Positions 54,864 through 64,000 of a DNA stretch of 64,000 bases are shown here, one piece after another; within the stretch, counting starts at the first letter, position 1, and the number at the start of each line of letters is the position of its first letter. Origin of the DNA: Acholeplasmataceae bacterium UBA4853 (GTDB lineage Bacteria; Bacillota_I; Bacilli_A; Acholeplasmatales; Acholeplasmataceae); contig DHEJ01000038.1 of NCBI GenBank assembly GCA_002399815.1, positions 65,648 through 129,647 on the forward strand, given 5' to 3'. The position numbers were made by a program, and so were the translations under genes. Below the pieces are notes generated by a model. The model was not told where the DNA came from. It saw only the letters and a list, made by a program, of their open reading frames with translations, and searched no databases.

Positions 54864-56741
54864 CTATTCTTCTATCAATTTAATAGTTTCTCTTATTTTT
54901 TGCTGCAAACTAATGTTATTATTCAAATGCATCAATAATTTGTCTTTGTAGGCAACGCCACTTTTTAAATCAAAAATCGCAGCAACATCATTCAATAACA
55001 TTTTTGCTGGAACCATTTTTAACAGTACTTCATATTCCTTTTGTTCAATAGCGCTACTTAAACGTTCTTGGAAGTCATTATAATCTTCTAAAAACTTTGT
55101 TTTATTCGCAATATTTATAGAGTCTAATTGAACACTAATATTTATGATGTCTTCGAGTTTGTTTTTGTTATGTAATCGTCTTAATAATTTTGTTGCATAA
55201 TCTTTTTTAATATCATCCTGTTTTACAAGAATCTTTGCAATAATATCATTTTTTATAATGTTTACGGATTTTGAACAATGTATAAACTCCTTCATTGCTG
55301 ATAAACAAGGCTCTAGTATAAATAAATTTTCTACTTCATTCACAGTTAAAACAGTTACTTTTTTCGACTTTAAACTTTCTATGTTATCAACATCTCTAAA
55401 ATCATGATCAACAATACCCAATCCAATTTTTTTGAATGTGGAAGAGAATTTATTAAGCATCACTGTTTGTTTAATAACATTATCACATCCCTGAGCAGGA
55501 ACTATTTCGTATTCTGGATAAAGCGTTTCATAAAGTTTATAGTCATAAGAGTTTCTATCTTCTCCTTCACAAAAAATTACATTGTCGTTAGTACCTTCAA
55601 TGTTTAGAACAATATCCAATGATAAGTCATTATGATTTTCAATTTTTTTAAATAACCACTGATTTTTCTGACTTGCTTTTTCTAAATAAATCAGTTCTGT
55701 ATTCTTTCTACTCTCAATAAACTGAATGTTATGAGTAGCAAAAATGAACTTTATATCTGCTCTATATCTTTCTAAATTATCAAAAAGTTTACGCATTAAA
55801 GAACCATTCAAGTGATTCTCGGGTTCATCAATAAATACATATGAATTACGTGGAGACATCAGTACAGCAAAAAGAATGAATACAACACTTCTTTCGCCAT
55901 CCGACCCATCAGTCAATGGGTATTTATTCTTAGAGTCATCTTTAAATAGTTCAAGATTTGCATGCTGATCAATCAATAAAGTTCTTTCTGTTCCAAGTTT
56001 ATCAAAAATATCAATCGCTACATTTGTTGTAATTTTATTTTCCTGAACCAAATCTCTCCTCTGCCTAATCTCTTCATCTAAAATTAGTTTTGCGAGTAAA
56101 AACAAAGATTTTCCATTATCGGTGTTTTTTAATGCGTTTGATAGCGAAACTTCTGATTGATAATGATACGCGTTACCATTATACAAAATATTTCTAGTAG
56201 CGGGTATAACAACAGCATTTGAATTCAATAGTGTTGATGATAATTCTTTTAATAGCGTTGTTTTCCCGGCTCCATTTTTCCCAAATAAAATGTAATTTTT
56301 TTCACCAAATCTAAAATGCTCAAAAAGATCAAATTTCGAGTCTCTTGTAATTGCCATATTAAGATTATTTAATAAGCTAAGTAATTCTTGTTGCCAATAA
56401 TTATTAGTTGACTTTATATTTTCCAAATTATAATTATCTAAGATATCAATTTGTGTTTTAATTGATAGTAGTCTAGATTTATAATATTCTTTATATTGAT
56501 TGTTAAAACTTTTCCACAAAACATAATCATCAAGGAAATCCTTAATTTCCTTTATTTCAACGTCTAGTTTTTCTATATAACTATCAAAATTTATTGCTAA
56601 CAACTCGTTATATGCATTGCTACTTAGAAGTTTAGTATTCTCAACAGTATTAATATTATGAATACTATTTCTAATTTCACCTAGTTTAATCTTGCAATTT
56701 TCTATTGTAATTATTATTTGACTACTATTGATTGTGTTCAT
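54864..56741 (-). CDS. AAA ATPase fused to a DUF4435 (TOPRIM-like) domain, OLD/PARIS-like defence protein
   Basis: 625 residues and intact. A ~135-residue coiled N-terminus is followed by Walker A GKNGAGKT (154-161), an ABC-type GERSVVF signature, Walker B YVFIDEPENHL and switch FATHN. From ~residue 385 the DUF4435 part shows VIFCEGEDRNSYDYKLY and LGIVDHDFRD, the acidic residues of a TOPRIM-like site. The same two domains, split or fused, form the PARIS (AriA/AriB) and related OLD anti-phage systems. Its setting next to dead restriction genes fits a defence island. No toxin or tRNA-nuclease partner is visible. Whether it is PARIS proper is not decided. Confidence 0.78.
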   Translation of the reverse strand: MNTINSSQIIITIENCKIKLGEIRNSIHNINTVENTKLLSSNAYNELLAINFDSYIEKLDVEIKEIKDFLDDYVLWKSFNNQYKEYYKSRLLSIKTQIDILDNYNLENIKSTNNYWQQELLSLLNNLNMAITRDSKFDLFEHFRFGEKNYILFGKNGAGKTTLLKELSSTLLNSNAVVIPATRNILYNGNAYHYQSEVSLSNALKNTDNGKSLFLLAKLILDEEIRQRRDLVQENKITTNVAIDIFDKLGTERTLLIDQHANLELFKDDSKNKYPLTDGSDGERSVVFILFAVLMSPRNSYVFIDEPENHLNGSLMRKLFDNLERYRADIKFIFATHNIQFIESRKNTELIYLEKASQKNQWLFKKIENHNDLSLDIVLNIEGTNDNVIFCEGEDRNSYDYKLYETLYPEYEIVPAQGCDNVIKQTVMLNKFSSTFKKIGLGIVDHDFRDVDNIESLKSKKVTVLTVNEVENLFILEPCLSAMKEFIHCSKSVNIIKNDIIAKILVKQDDIKKDYATKLLRRLHNKNKLEDIINISVQLDSINIANKTKFLEDYNDFQERLSSAIEQKEYEVLLKMVPAKMLLNDVAAIFDLKSGVAYKDKLLMHLNNNISLQQKIRETIKLIEE

Positions 56742-56917
56742 TTTGCACCTCTTATAATCTTTTTTAGCATTTTAATTACAATTAACTTAATTTTTTTATC
56801 TGTTGGTTCGTTACTATAGATAACGGCCATTATTTGTCAAAACATCTAAATTATAACTACATAATTAATTATAACATCTAAGCTTGCATTATTCTAATTA
56901 TGTTTATGAAATTCTCT

Positions 56918-58760
56918 TTAAAATGGCAGCTCATTCATTCTAATATAACCAATTAATTTATTCTTAGCATCTTCTAGTTCTAAAAAGGATATTTTATTTA
57001 ATCCTGATTCTTTTAAAAATTGGTTTAACTTCTTCATCTTTCTATTGTTAATATCTTCTATTGCTTTTACACCTATATTAGCAAGCTCAATAAAAGTTGC
57101 ATCCAGATCAAAGTGTTTATGAGAAAAGATATTTAAAAAGTAAAGGGCGGCAAGTGGAGTCGCCCATTTTTCATAAGTTTCATGAGTGCTACTTCTTGTT
57201 TTATATTTTTCAATTTTTGCTTTTTCGACATCTTCTAAAAATGATTTCCATTTGACATCTGTTTTAACCTTATGAATACTTTCGGCCGCATAGATATTTA
57301 TATCTGTAGTTTTAATTCTGATTGTGCTACCACTTGCATTTGTACCAACTTTTTCTGCATACTTCAAAAATTTATCATCACTTAATATTCTTTCAGTAAA
57401 CTTCTAAATCATGGACTGCTTTCTTAATAATCCAGGTTCCTGAATAAGCAACACAGTGGGACTCTATTTTTGATATTCTTATTTGTTTTGTAATCATAGA
57501 TGAAATTAATAGCTTTTCTTCAGGAACAATACTAAATCCTTGAGATCTTCCGTATTCAAACCATGAAATTGTTTTCTCTATGGATCTTTTCTCAAGTTCT
57601 GTTTTATTTGATAATAAATGTTTGTAAATAATAGGATATTTATTTTTTAGTGTTCCTTCACCTATTTTTATAATTTTGTTCCCTTCATGCAAATATGGAT
57701 AAATAATGTATTCGTTTATTTTATCTATGTTTCTTGGAGAAGCTGATTTTTTATTAAATCAGATTCAAATTGCCCAAATCATTTTCATCTATTAAAAAAA
57801 CACTGTTTAGTAAAGTTGCTATTGTCATTGATGCATTAAACAAATCACCAAATCTCGTGTTTTCTTCATTTATCACTTCTACGTTAAAAATGAATCTATC
57901 AATTATATTGTGTTTAATAATATTACCTTTAAATTCTTTAATTTCATTTGGAACATTATATTTGTAATAACTAAAAATTTCAGTGTTAGAATCTTTTTGT
58001 ATAACTAAAATTGATACAGCGACTAAAGCATCAGAAAATACTTTAAATGGGGAAAAATCAATTATTTCAACTACATCTTTTTTAATTTGCTTCCTTATTT
58101 CCTTTGCGGCTTTATTCTTAAAAATACTATTCGGCAAGACATATACTAGTTTTCCACCAAGTGTTAAATTTTCATAACTCTTTTGTACAAAAGGAAAAGA
58201 GTAATCAAAAGCTCCTTGTTCACAAGAAGAAAAGTTTTCTTTTAAAAAAGTCATGTATTCTTTTGTAAAATGTTTACTCATATTTCTATATGAGATATAT
58301 GGCGGGTTCCCTATAATGTAATCAAAACCATAAATTGATTCATCAGTTAAATAATCCTTTTTATTTAAATTCCAAATCACTTCACTAATACCGAATGCAT
58401 CAGATATTTTGTCAAGCTCATTTTTACATGTATCAATATGTCTTTGATCAATTTCAAATCCTATAACATTATTTTCTAAATAATCTTTTATTTTTTTTTG
58501 CTAATTCCAACTTGAATAAAATAGGATATGATTTTTTCGATAATAACTTTTAGTACAACACCAGTTCCGAATGAATTTTCTAAAATTTTTTTATTAATTA
58601 ATGATTCATCAAAATTTATAAATCCAACCATCAAATCAGCTAATTTACTTGGAGTAAATCTTTGACAATTAGTTTCAGCTACTTTTATATTTTCTATTTC
58701 ATCGAGTTCTATAATCCTTTCTTCTAAAGAAAAGCTCTCATTCATATTGTCTTCTGCCAT
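56918..58760 (-). pseudogene. N6-adenine DNA methylase (Eco57I/TaqI type) with three frameshifts
   Basis: Frames 58760-58488, then to 57754, 57393 and 56918 join to one ~610-residue enzyme. AAAGGAG precedes the ATG. SAM motif KKILENSFGTGVVL, then NNVIGFEIDQRHID, catalytic NPPY (YIIGNPPYISYRN) and FLDxxSPFKVF follow, with a target-recognition tail. Breaks: A9 tract at 58491-58499 (one A short), near 57745 (one base extra, after NLNLI) and near 57395 (one base extra, after LEVY). Sequence skipped between frames keeps the family pattern, so loss is recent. With the nuclease remnant upstream it formed a type II restriction system. Confidence 0.85.
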
Positions 58761-58786
58761 CAGATTTCTCCTTTCATTACTTAAAC

Positions 58787-59244
58787 TTAATTAATTGAAA
58801 AAGCGTTAATAGAATTAACAAAAATTTCTAAATTAGAAATTAATTGTTCTAACAATAAATCTGACTCTTTATTAAGAGCGCTTATTTCCTCATTGTTTTT
58901 ATTAAATCTGCCGTTTTATTGATTGTTAATGGTAAGATCTTAGCATTGTCCGTTTCAGCTTTATATCTAAAAAAATCAGCTACATCTGAATGTACCTTTG
59001 GTGCAACCATAAATACTCTAAATTCAATATTCGGATATTTTATTTTTTCATCTTTTAAGTGTCTAACGATATTTGTTGTTTCACTATTTAATATTTGATC
59101 TTTGGATCTTAACATAGTGGGTTCTAAAATGTATGTCCCTTGTTCATGGTGAAAAATAACATCACATTTACCTGGTGGAGCATGAGACAGTGGTTGCCCA
59201 TCCTCATTATAAATAATATTGGAAACAAGCCCTCTAGTACCAAT
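58787..59244 (-). pseudogene. Type II restriction endonuclease remnant, AlwI-like
   Basis: The 5' part is lost: the frame opens at about 59244. SHAPPGKCDVIFHHEQGTYILEPTML shows the D...E-x-T spacing of a PD-(D/E)xK active site, and NSETTNIVRHL is the helix that follows in AlwI-like enzymes. Frame shift near 58900 (GATTTAATAAAAAC) ends the first frame at TMRK; the other frame gives NNEEISALNKESDLLLEQLI and stops at 58787. It precedes the methylase gene by 26 bases. Both genes are dead as read. Confidence 0.65.
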
Positions 59245-59453
59245 TCACAATAAATTATTAAATGTAATCGTTTTCAAATATAAATAATTTATATATATCG
59301 TTCATGGCTTATTAAAAACCTTTTATATGAGAAAAACACATGTTTGTTTAGATTTTCATATATGGATATTTACTATCCTAGATTAGAAATCGCTTACATT
59401 TTGTGAACTTTTCTTATATCAGTTATTTTTAAGATTTCTACAAATAGCAAAAA
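59245..59453. other. Non-coding remnant region
   Basis: AT-rich and stop-rich on both strands; nothing recognisable. Probably the eroded 5' part of the restriction gene and spacer. Confidence 0.35.
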
Positions 59454-59489
59454 AAGAACCTCTCATTACAATATTTATTAAAGGTTCTT
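59454..59489 (-). terminator. Terminator of the GAF-GGDEF gene
   Basis: AAGAACCT (59454-59461) pairs with AGGTTCTT (59482-59489); on the minus strand a T7 run follows. Confidence 0.78.
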
Positions 59490-59518
59490 CACAATATCTT
59501 CAAATTTTATATTACTTA

Positions 59519-60478
59519 TTAAGCTTCATAGTTTAAAACGAACTTATTCTTACCTTGTTTTTTTGCTTCATACATTAAATTATCTATCTTACCTAAGAGA
59601 TCATTAAATTGGATATGCTCTTGATTTTTATAATAGTACGCACCACAACTCACTGTCACTTGAGTCTGTTCGATATTTGTTTCATAGTGATTTAGTGAAA
59701 GAATGAGTTTATTTAAGAATTCATTGACCAAATGTATATTTAATTCATCTTTAATTAAAATGAAAAATTCATCACCACCAATTCTAAATGCATATCCATC
59801 TTGAAAATCATTTAAAAATTTTAGTATCGTTTGTCCAACTTCTTTTAATACAGCATCTCCTCTAAGATGCCCTAATGAATCGTTTACCTTTTTAAATCCG
59901 TCTAAATCTAATAAAAGTGCTAACCCTCCACCTTGAATGATTCTTTCATGGTGGTTATTTAAAAAGTTTATATTTAAAAGTCCTGTAAGTGCATCCTTAA
60001 ATGCAATATGTTCTAATTCTAAATAGTATGAAAATAAATCGGCAATCTTACTTAATAATCCCACTTCTTTATCTGAAAAGCTTTTTCTATCATGATGTGC
60101 TGCACAAAGTGTACCAAATCTCATACCATCCTTAAATGAAATAGGTATCCCAACATAGGATCCAATATTTAAATCATCAATAGTCTTTTGAACTAAAGGA
60201 TTAAAATTGACAGTTTTTATATCATCAAAGATTAAAGGTTTACCGGATTCATAGTCAATAAGATTACAAATCGCATGACTAACTGGAATGGTTACTCCTT
60301 CAATTAAATTTACTTTTGTGTCATGTCTAGAAACACGCATAGTGACTTGAACATTATCATTTAAAAAATTTATGTAGATGATTTTATCTGGCATAATTTC
60401 TTTTGCTAAATCGATAACGTTTTGTGATAGTTTCTCGAAATTCTTAAATTCTAATATGGTTTGTTTGTCGATATTCAT
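59519..60478 (-). CDS. GAF-GGDEF diguanylate cyclase
   Basis: 319 residues, cytoplasmic. The GAF domain (~15-150) has VSHAICNLIDYESGKPLIFDD, YVGIPISFKDGMRFGTLCAAHH, typical of the class with Ile/Gly-Thr-Leu core. The GGDEF domain starts at DALTGLLNINF and keeps LLLDLDGFKKVND and RIGGDEF (234-238), so it should be active. It is a second source of c-di-GMP in the window. It is monocistronic with a terminator. Confidence 0.9.
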   Translation of the reverse strand: MNIDKQTILEFKNFEKLSQNVIDLAKEIMPDKIIYINFLNDNVQVTMRVSRHDTKVNLIEGVTIPVSHAICNLIDYESGKPLIFDDIKTVNFNPLVQKTIDDLNIGSYVGIPISFKDGMRFGTLCAAHHDRKSFSDKEVGLLSKIADLFSYYLELEHIAFKDALTGLLNINFLNNHHERIIQGGGLALLLDLDGFKKVNDSLGHLRGDAVLKEVGQTILKFLNDFQDGYAFRIGGDEFFILIKDELNIHLVNEFLNKLILSLNHYETNIEQTQVTVSCGAYYYKNQEHIQFNDLLGKIDNLMYEAKKQGKNKFVLNYEA

Positions 60479-60882
60479 ATGCCACCTACAGTATTATCCC
60501 TATTGTTTTTGTTTATATATAGTGTCAATTATGTATAACAATTATTCGCATTTTTATTTATAAAAACTTGAGATTTAGACTTATCTAAACAAAAAATTCT
60601 TATGCTTATAATCAATTATTCATATTTCTATTTGGAAACCAGGTATATAAAATTGATTATCTTATGTTATAAGAGCTTTTTTATATCACAAATATCCTTC
60701 TAGCTATTGCCATTGGTCATATTATACTCTAATTCATTATGAACAGGTTATTTAACTATAAAGTTTTAAAAAATACAATAGATACAACTGTAATTACATA
60801 ATTATTAACATATTTCCATAAAATGAAACGATTATATTTAAGGTTTTCAAGCACTTTATAGCCTCACATAAACATCCAATTA
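60479..60882. other. Intergenic region without recognised content
   Basis: About 400 AT-rich bases. It must hold the promoter of the GAF-GGDEF gene and the end of the regulator transcript. No riboswitch, RNA gene or clear terminator was found. Confidence 0.4.
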
Positions 60883-61815
60883 TTACTCCATCCATTCTAT
60901 TCTTGGATGTTTTTTAAGTTCATCAAGTTTTTTATCTATAAATTCTTCAGGATTGATTTGGAAAGCACTAAATACTTTTTCCTTGTAAAGGCTAAATCCT
61001 AAATCACTTTGGATGACACTAGCATTTAGTAATCCTCTGGCTAAGTATTGATCTCTTAATTTAAACTCTCCTTTTACATGACATAATGATGCATGATATA
61101 TCTCTAATGTCGATTCAAAACTTTTTGTTTGGAAAAATTGTACATAATACGTAAAAACATTAATCAATTTTTCATAGGTTTCAAGTGGAATAGAAAAATG
61201 TTCCGATGTAAACCACAAATAAATATCTAAAGTTAAAACATAGTAAATTAGCGATAACGTTGAATGATAATTAACTAATTTTTCAGCAAACTGCTTCATA
61301 TCCAAAGTTTGCTCTTCTGGAAAGAAAATATGATATATCAATTTTACATGATCAATAATCATATTATTTTTATCATTTGGATCGATTTGACCTAATAATT
61401 GAACTAATGTTGCTTTAAACGATTCTATTGAAGATTGTCCTGATTTGAATTGATATAAAGCAATATAGACTTTTAATATCCAAGATTCAATGAAGTTTTC
61501 TGATTGGTAATTAAGTACATTTTGATAAATCGGTTCAATATCCATAAATTGACTGTGATGTACACGCATAATAAATCGATTAACACCAGTATCTTTTTGA
61601 TCAAAATGTATCATAAACGTCATAAATTGTCCGAGTCTTACATCTAGCCGGTTCAATAATTTATTAAATGTCGTCAAATTAATCTTAGAACCATTTTTCA
61701 TTTGTCTCAAATATGTACGTTCTGAAATGATATCATCGCAAAGCTCATGGATAGACATATTCTTACCAATACGAATTTGGTCTAAAAGCTTATAATATCT
61801 ACCATATGTTTCCAT
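60883..61815 (-). CDS. HTH regulator with long helical sensor part (paralogue 1)
   Basis: 310 residues. The first ~65 (LLDQIRIGKNMSIHELCDDIISERTYLRQMKNG) resemble an XRE-type HTH; the rest is all-helical in the manner of Rgg/PlcR-type TPR regulators. It overlaps the stop of the next upstream paralogue by 17 bases and has GGAAGGATG nearby. The partner shares the same opening (SLDQIRMNKKMSI), so this is a tandem duplication. A peptide- or protein-sensing regulator is possible; the target is unknown, but a large surface protein gene lies upstream on the same strand. Confidence 0.68.
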   Translation of the reverse strand: METYGRYYKLLDQIRIGKNMSIHELCDDIISERTYLRQMKNGSKINLTTFNKLLNRLDVRLGQFMTFMIHFDQKDTGVNRFIMRVHHSQFMDIEPIYQNVLNYQSENFIESWILKVYIALYQFKSGQSSIESFKATLVQLLGQIDPNDKNNMIIDHVKLIYHIFFPEEQTLDMKQFAEKLVNYHSTLSLIYYVLTLDIYLWFTSEHFSIPLETYEKLINVFTYYVQFFQTKSFESTLEIYHASLCHVKGEFKLRDQYLARGLLNASVIQSDLGFSLYKEKVFSAFQINPEEFIDKKLDELKKHPRIEWME

Positions 61816-62770
61816 GATTTAACATCCTTCCATACATCCATTCATTTCTAAGCCCATTATCCTTTAATAATTCCTTGAAAATATTAAAATCCTTTTGACT
61901 CATCTTTAGTTTATTTGGAACAGTTGCTTCATCAAAAGCACTGAAATAAGATGCGATATAATAGTAAACTACATCTTTATTCATCAGACCATGTTTATTT
62001 TGATAATTATAAAGCATTTTAAAAATCAAGTGATCAATTGCAGATAACCGTGCCTTAGTCTGAAAAATAAGCGTATGTTTAATGATTTTTTGAAACTTAT
62101 CATAAATCTCTGTATGATTTGGTGCTTCAGTATCAAATGCATACATCCCGGTCAAATGTAGGACACTTCTTGATATTTCATTATAGGCAACGAAAAATTT
62201 AAATGAAGGATCAAAAATAGCATCATAGACAAAATGACCAATCATAAGTCTTTCCTCTTGGTCACACAAGTGAACATACACAAATAAAATACCAATCAAA
62301 CTATCAGTAATGATTTTGTTTCTTAATAATCTTTGAAGCGGATACTTTTCTTTTAAATTAAAAAGTGATTCTTTTTGACTTTGTTTTTCTAATTTAAATT
62401 TCATGAGTTCAATAAACGCTGGTACTGCATGTTCACCTAACAATGTCTTAAACTCTACTTTCTTTAACTTAGGATAATACATCTGATAAGCATGTTCATA
62501 ATTTTCAAATAAAACCGTTGTATAAAATGTTGATTCCTCAGGATATTGATTTTCAATTTGATTGACTACAAACAATGAAAACTCTTGAAAAGGAATAGAA
62601 AGTTTTTTAAGAAACTCAGTTAATTCATAAAAGGATATTTGAGTTTCATGATTTGTCAGTCTTGTATATTTTTTTCTAGACATAATGCCCTCTGTTAAGG
62701 TTAAAATAGACATTTTCTTATTCATGCGAATTTGATCTAGTGATTTAATGATATCTAAACTTGTAAACAT
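61799..62770 (-). CDS. HTH regulator with long helical sensor part (paralogue 2)
   Basis: 323 residues from ATG 62770, with GAGGTG six bases before; the upstream in-frame ATG at 62833 has no ribosome site. N-terminal HTH (IKSLDQIRMNKKMSILTLTEGIMSRKKYTRL) and helical C-terminal part as in its neighbour, with low identity. These look like a co-expressed pair that could form heterodimers. Family assignment is by pattern only. Confidence 0.66.
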   Translation of the reverse strand: MFTSLDIIKSLDQIRMNKKMSILTLTEGIMSRKKYTRLTNHETQISFYELTEFLKKLSIPFQEFSLFVVNQIENQYPEESTFYTTVLFENYEHAYQMYYPKLKKVEFKTLLGEHAVPAFIELMKFKLEKQSQKESLFNLKEKYPLQRLLRNKIITDSLIGILFVYVHLCDQEERLMIGHFVYDAIFDPSFKFFVAYNEISRSVLHLTGMYAFDTEAPNHTEIYDKFQKIIKHTLIFQTKARLSAIDHLIFKMLYNYQNKHGLMNKDVVYYYIASYFSAFDEATVPNKLKMSQKDFNIFKELLKDNGLRNEWMYGRMLNHGNIW

Positions 62771-62896
62771 ATTCACCTCAGATTTTAATGAAATAAAAAC
62801 GATTAGGCTAAACCTGATCGATAAAATTAACATGATGAATGGGTTGTATTGTTAAATATATTATAACATTCTATTAATTTTTTTGACAATTGAAAT

Positions 62897-62926
62897 AAAA
62901 CACCCAGGATTTCTCCTCGGTGTTTT
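62897..62926 (-). terminator. Terminator of the InlB-repeat surface protein gene
   Basis: AAAACACC (62897-62904) pairs with GGTGTTTT (62919-62926), extended by an inner AGGA/TCCT; followed on minus by ATTTC. It lies 10 bases after the stop. Confidence 0.75.
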
Positions 62927-62935
62927 ACTTCATAA

Positions 62936-64000
62936 TTATATAATGTTTTCTACAAAATGTGCATGGAGTATAACATCTTCAAGTGGTAAATCATCTGTAT
63001 TTAAGAAACTTGATCCAACACTATCAACACGCCATCCAATAAATTCATAACCGCTTTTTTCTACTATCGGTAGTGCAGTATTTGATTCAATATTAAATGT
63101 CATTGGTGCTAAACTTAAGTCCCATGACTCACTTTCAAAGTAAGTTATTTGATATGTATTTAATTCAAAAACTGGTGTTAAAATATGATTCTCTAAAGGT
63201 AGTTCATCATATGATACATAAAGTGTTTCATCTTCTGATTGCCAACCTTTAAATGTATAGCCTTCCTTAGAAATCACTTTTAATTGTCCTTCTTTATCCA
63301 CATTAAAAGTATCATTCTTCTCTGTTAAGAGCTCAGTATCATATGTTATTTGATAATCAATTGGTTTGTATGATGCTACAAGTGTAATATCTTCTGTTAC
63401 TGAATGAAGATTTGAAACCAATGTATCATTGTTAAACCAACCAACAAACTCATAATGTGCTTTTACTGGTGTTTTAAGTTCATAAGTTAGGACTTCTATT
63501 TCATTTAACACAATACTTTCTGATTCAGTTCCATCTTGATACGTGATGTTATATGTTTTTAGAACTTGATATGTAAATATTTCTTCAGTTTTATTTCCAG
63601 CAATATCTAAAGCAGTCACTTTTACCTTTAAGTTACCTGGTATTAAAATACTTCCTTCAATAATCTCAAAGTTTGAAACAATTAAACCAAAGCTATCTCT
63701 TGCTACAAACCAATTTGATAGAATTGTTGTACCTTCGTTAAATGATGTCAATAATGGTTCTTTTTTAGTAATGGTTGGTAAATCATATAGCTTAATCCCA
63801 TAGTTTACAGGTATCAATAACACGTTACCTGCAATATCTGTTGCTTGATATGATATAAATGCTACAATTCCACCTGCAAGTGGTTCAAGGTCTGTTCTAA
63901 TGAGTGTAATATCTGTAATTAAAACGCCAAAGGCATCAAACACTTTAAGATCAAATTCTTCACCCTTAGAGTAAATTGATAATGCACTTAATCTATCTGT
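62936..64000 (-). CDS. Large surface protein with InlB-type repeats, C-terminal part
   Basis: The frame is open to the window edge, so only the last ~354 residues are seen. They contain Ig/cadherin-like strands (VKVTALDIAGNKTEEIFTYQ) and three Flg_new/InlB_B repeats (YEFVGWFNNDTLV, YTFKGWQSEDET, YEFIGWRVDS). No sortase motif or membrane anchor is at the end, so attachment must be N-terminal, probably lipid. The GTG at 63943 is an internal codon, not a start. Confidence 0.85.
   Translation of the reverse strand, partial: TDRLSALSIYSKGEEFDLKVFDAFGVLITDITLIRTDLEPLAGGIVAFISYQATDIAGNVLLIPVNYGIKLYDLPTITKKEPLLTSFNEGTTILSNWFVARDSFGLIVSNFEIIEGSILIPGNLKVKVTALDIAGNKTEEIFTYQVLKTYNITYQDGTESESIVLNEIEVLTYELKTPVKAHYEFVGWFNNDTLVSNLHSVTEDITLVASYKPIDYQITYDTELLTEKNDTFNVDKEGQLKVISKEGYTFKGWQSEDETLYVSYDELPLENHILTPVFELNTYQITYFESESWDLSLAPMTFNIESNTALPIVEKSGYEFIGWRVDSVGSSFLNTDDLPLEDVILHAHFVENII

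Noticed and set aside
58491..58499. A9 tract as a simple phase-variation switch of a methylase
   Set aside because: Two further frameshifts downstream mean that changing this tract alone cannot restore the enzyme; it is treated as a pseudogene.

Overview
The window is AT-rich DNA in which TGA is a stop codon (metN and the heptose kinase gene both end in TGA), with strong AGGAGG-like ribosome sites and genes packed mostly on the minus strand. The wall-less style of metabolism, lipoproteins, a Nox-type NADH oxidase and large InlB/BspA-repeat surface proteins suggest a Mollicute of the Acholeplasma type that uses the standard genetic code, or a close Firmicute relative. This assignment is inferred from gene content only.

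Layout. 1-5.8 kb: end of pepT, an aldo/keto reductase, an SMC-like ATPase, a metNIQ-type ABC importer and an MscS channel. 5.9-16.4 kb: a minus-strand cluster of five secreted proteins (four with a SipW-type V-[FY]-A-W-[FV] signal peptide), two Ser/His signal peptidases, a membrane-anchored McrB-like AAA+ ATPase and a DUF2357-like partner. Two class-I cyclic-di-GMP riboswitches lie in it, one in front of the whole cluster and one inside it. 16.4-21.7 kb: c-di-GMP enzymes (a doubly degenerate GGDEF-EAL, a degenerate GGDEF with intact EAL, and a PAS-GGDEF broken by a one-base frameshift). Together these read as one circuit: c-di-GMP is made and degraded by the products of 16.4-21.7 kb and switches on export and assembly of surface fibres next door. 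This is the most interesting system in the window.

21.8-36.3 kb: NADH oxidase, then a surface polysaccharide locus: flippase, UDP-galactopyranose mutase, three glycosyltransferases, an acyltransferase, the complete four-enzyme GDP-D-glycero-D-manno-heptose pathway, and a CpsB/CpsC/CpsD phosphoregulatory trio with DegV and a NYN-LOTUS protein between. No polymerase or initiating sugar-phosphate transferase is visible in the window. 36.3-40 kb: pepF and uvrB.

40-52 kb: the uvrB promoter plus its first 91-98 codons occurs three times. Two accessory segments (about 2.9 and 8.7 kb) sit between the copies, each bounded by a homologous ~142-bp end with GACACTA-type inverted repeats. They carry a nuclease-like protein, a KilA-N protein and a 2.2-thousand-residue surface lipoprotein. 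52-59.3 kb: a decaying island with a frameshifted UvrD/PcrA helicase, an intact AAA-DUF4435 ATPase resembling anti-phage OLD/PARIS proteins, and a frameshifted methylase/restriction enzyme pair. 59.5-64 kb: a GAF-GGDEF cyclase, two tandem HTH regulators and the end of another InlB-repeat surface protein. No rRNA, tRNA, CRISPR array or transposase was seen.
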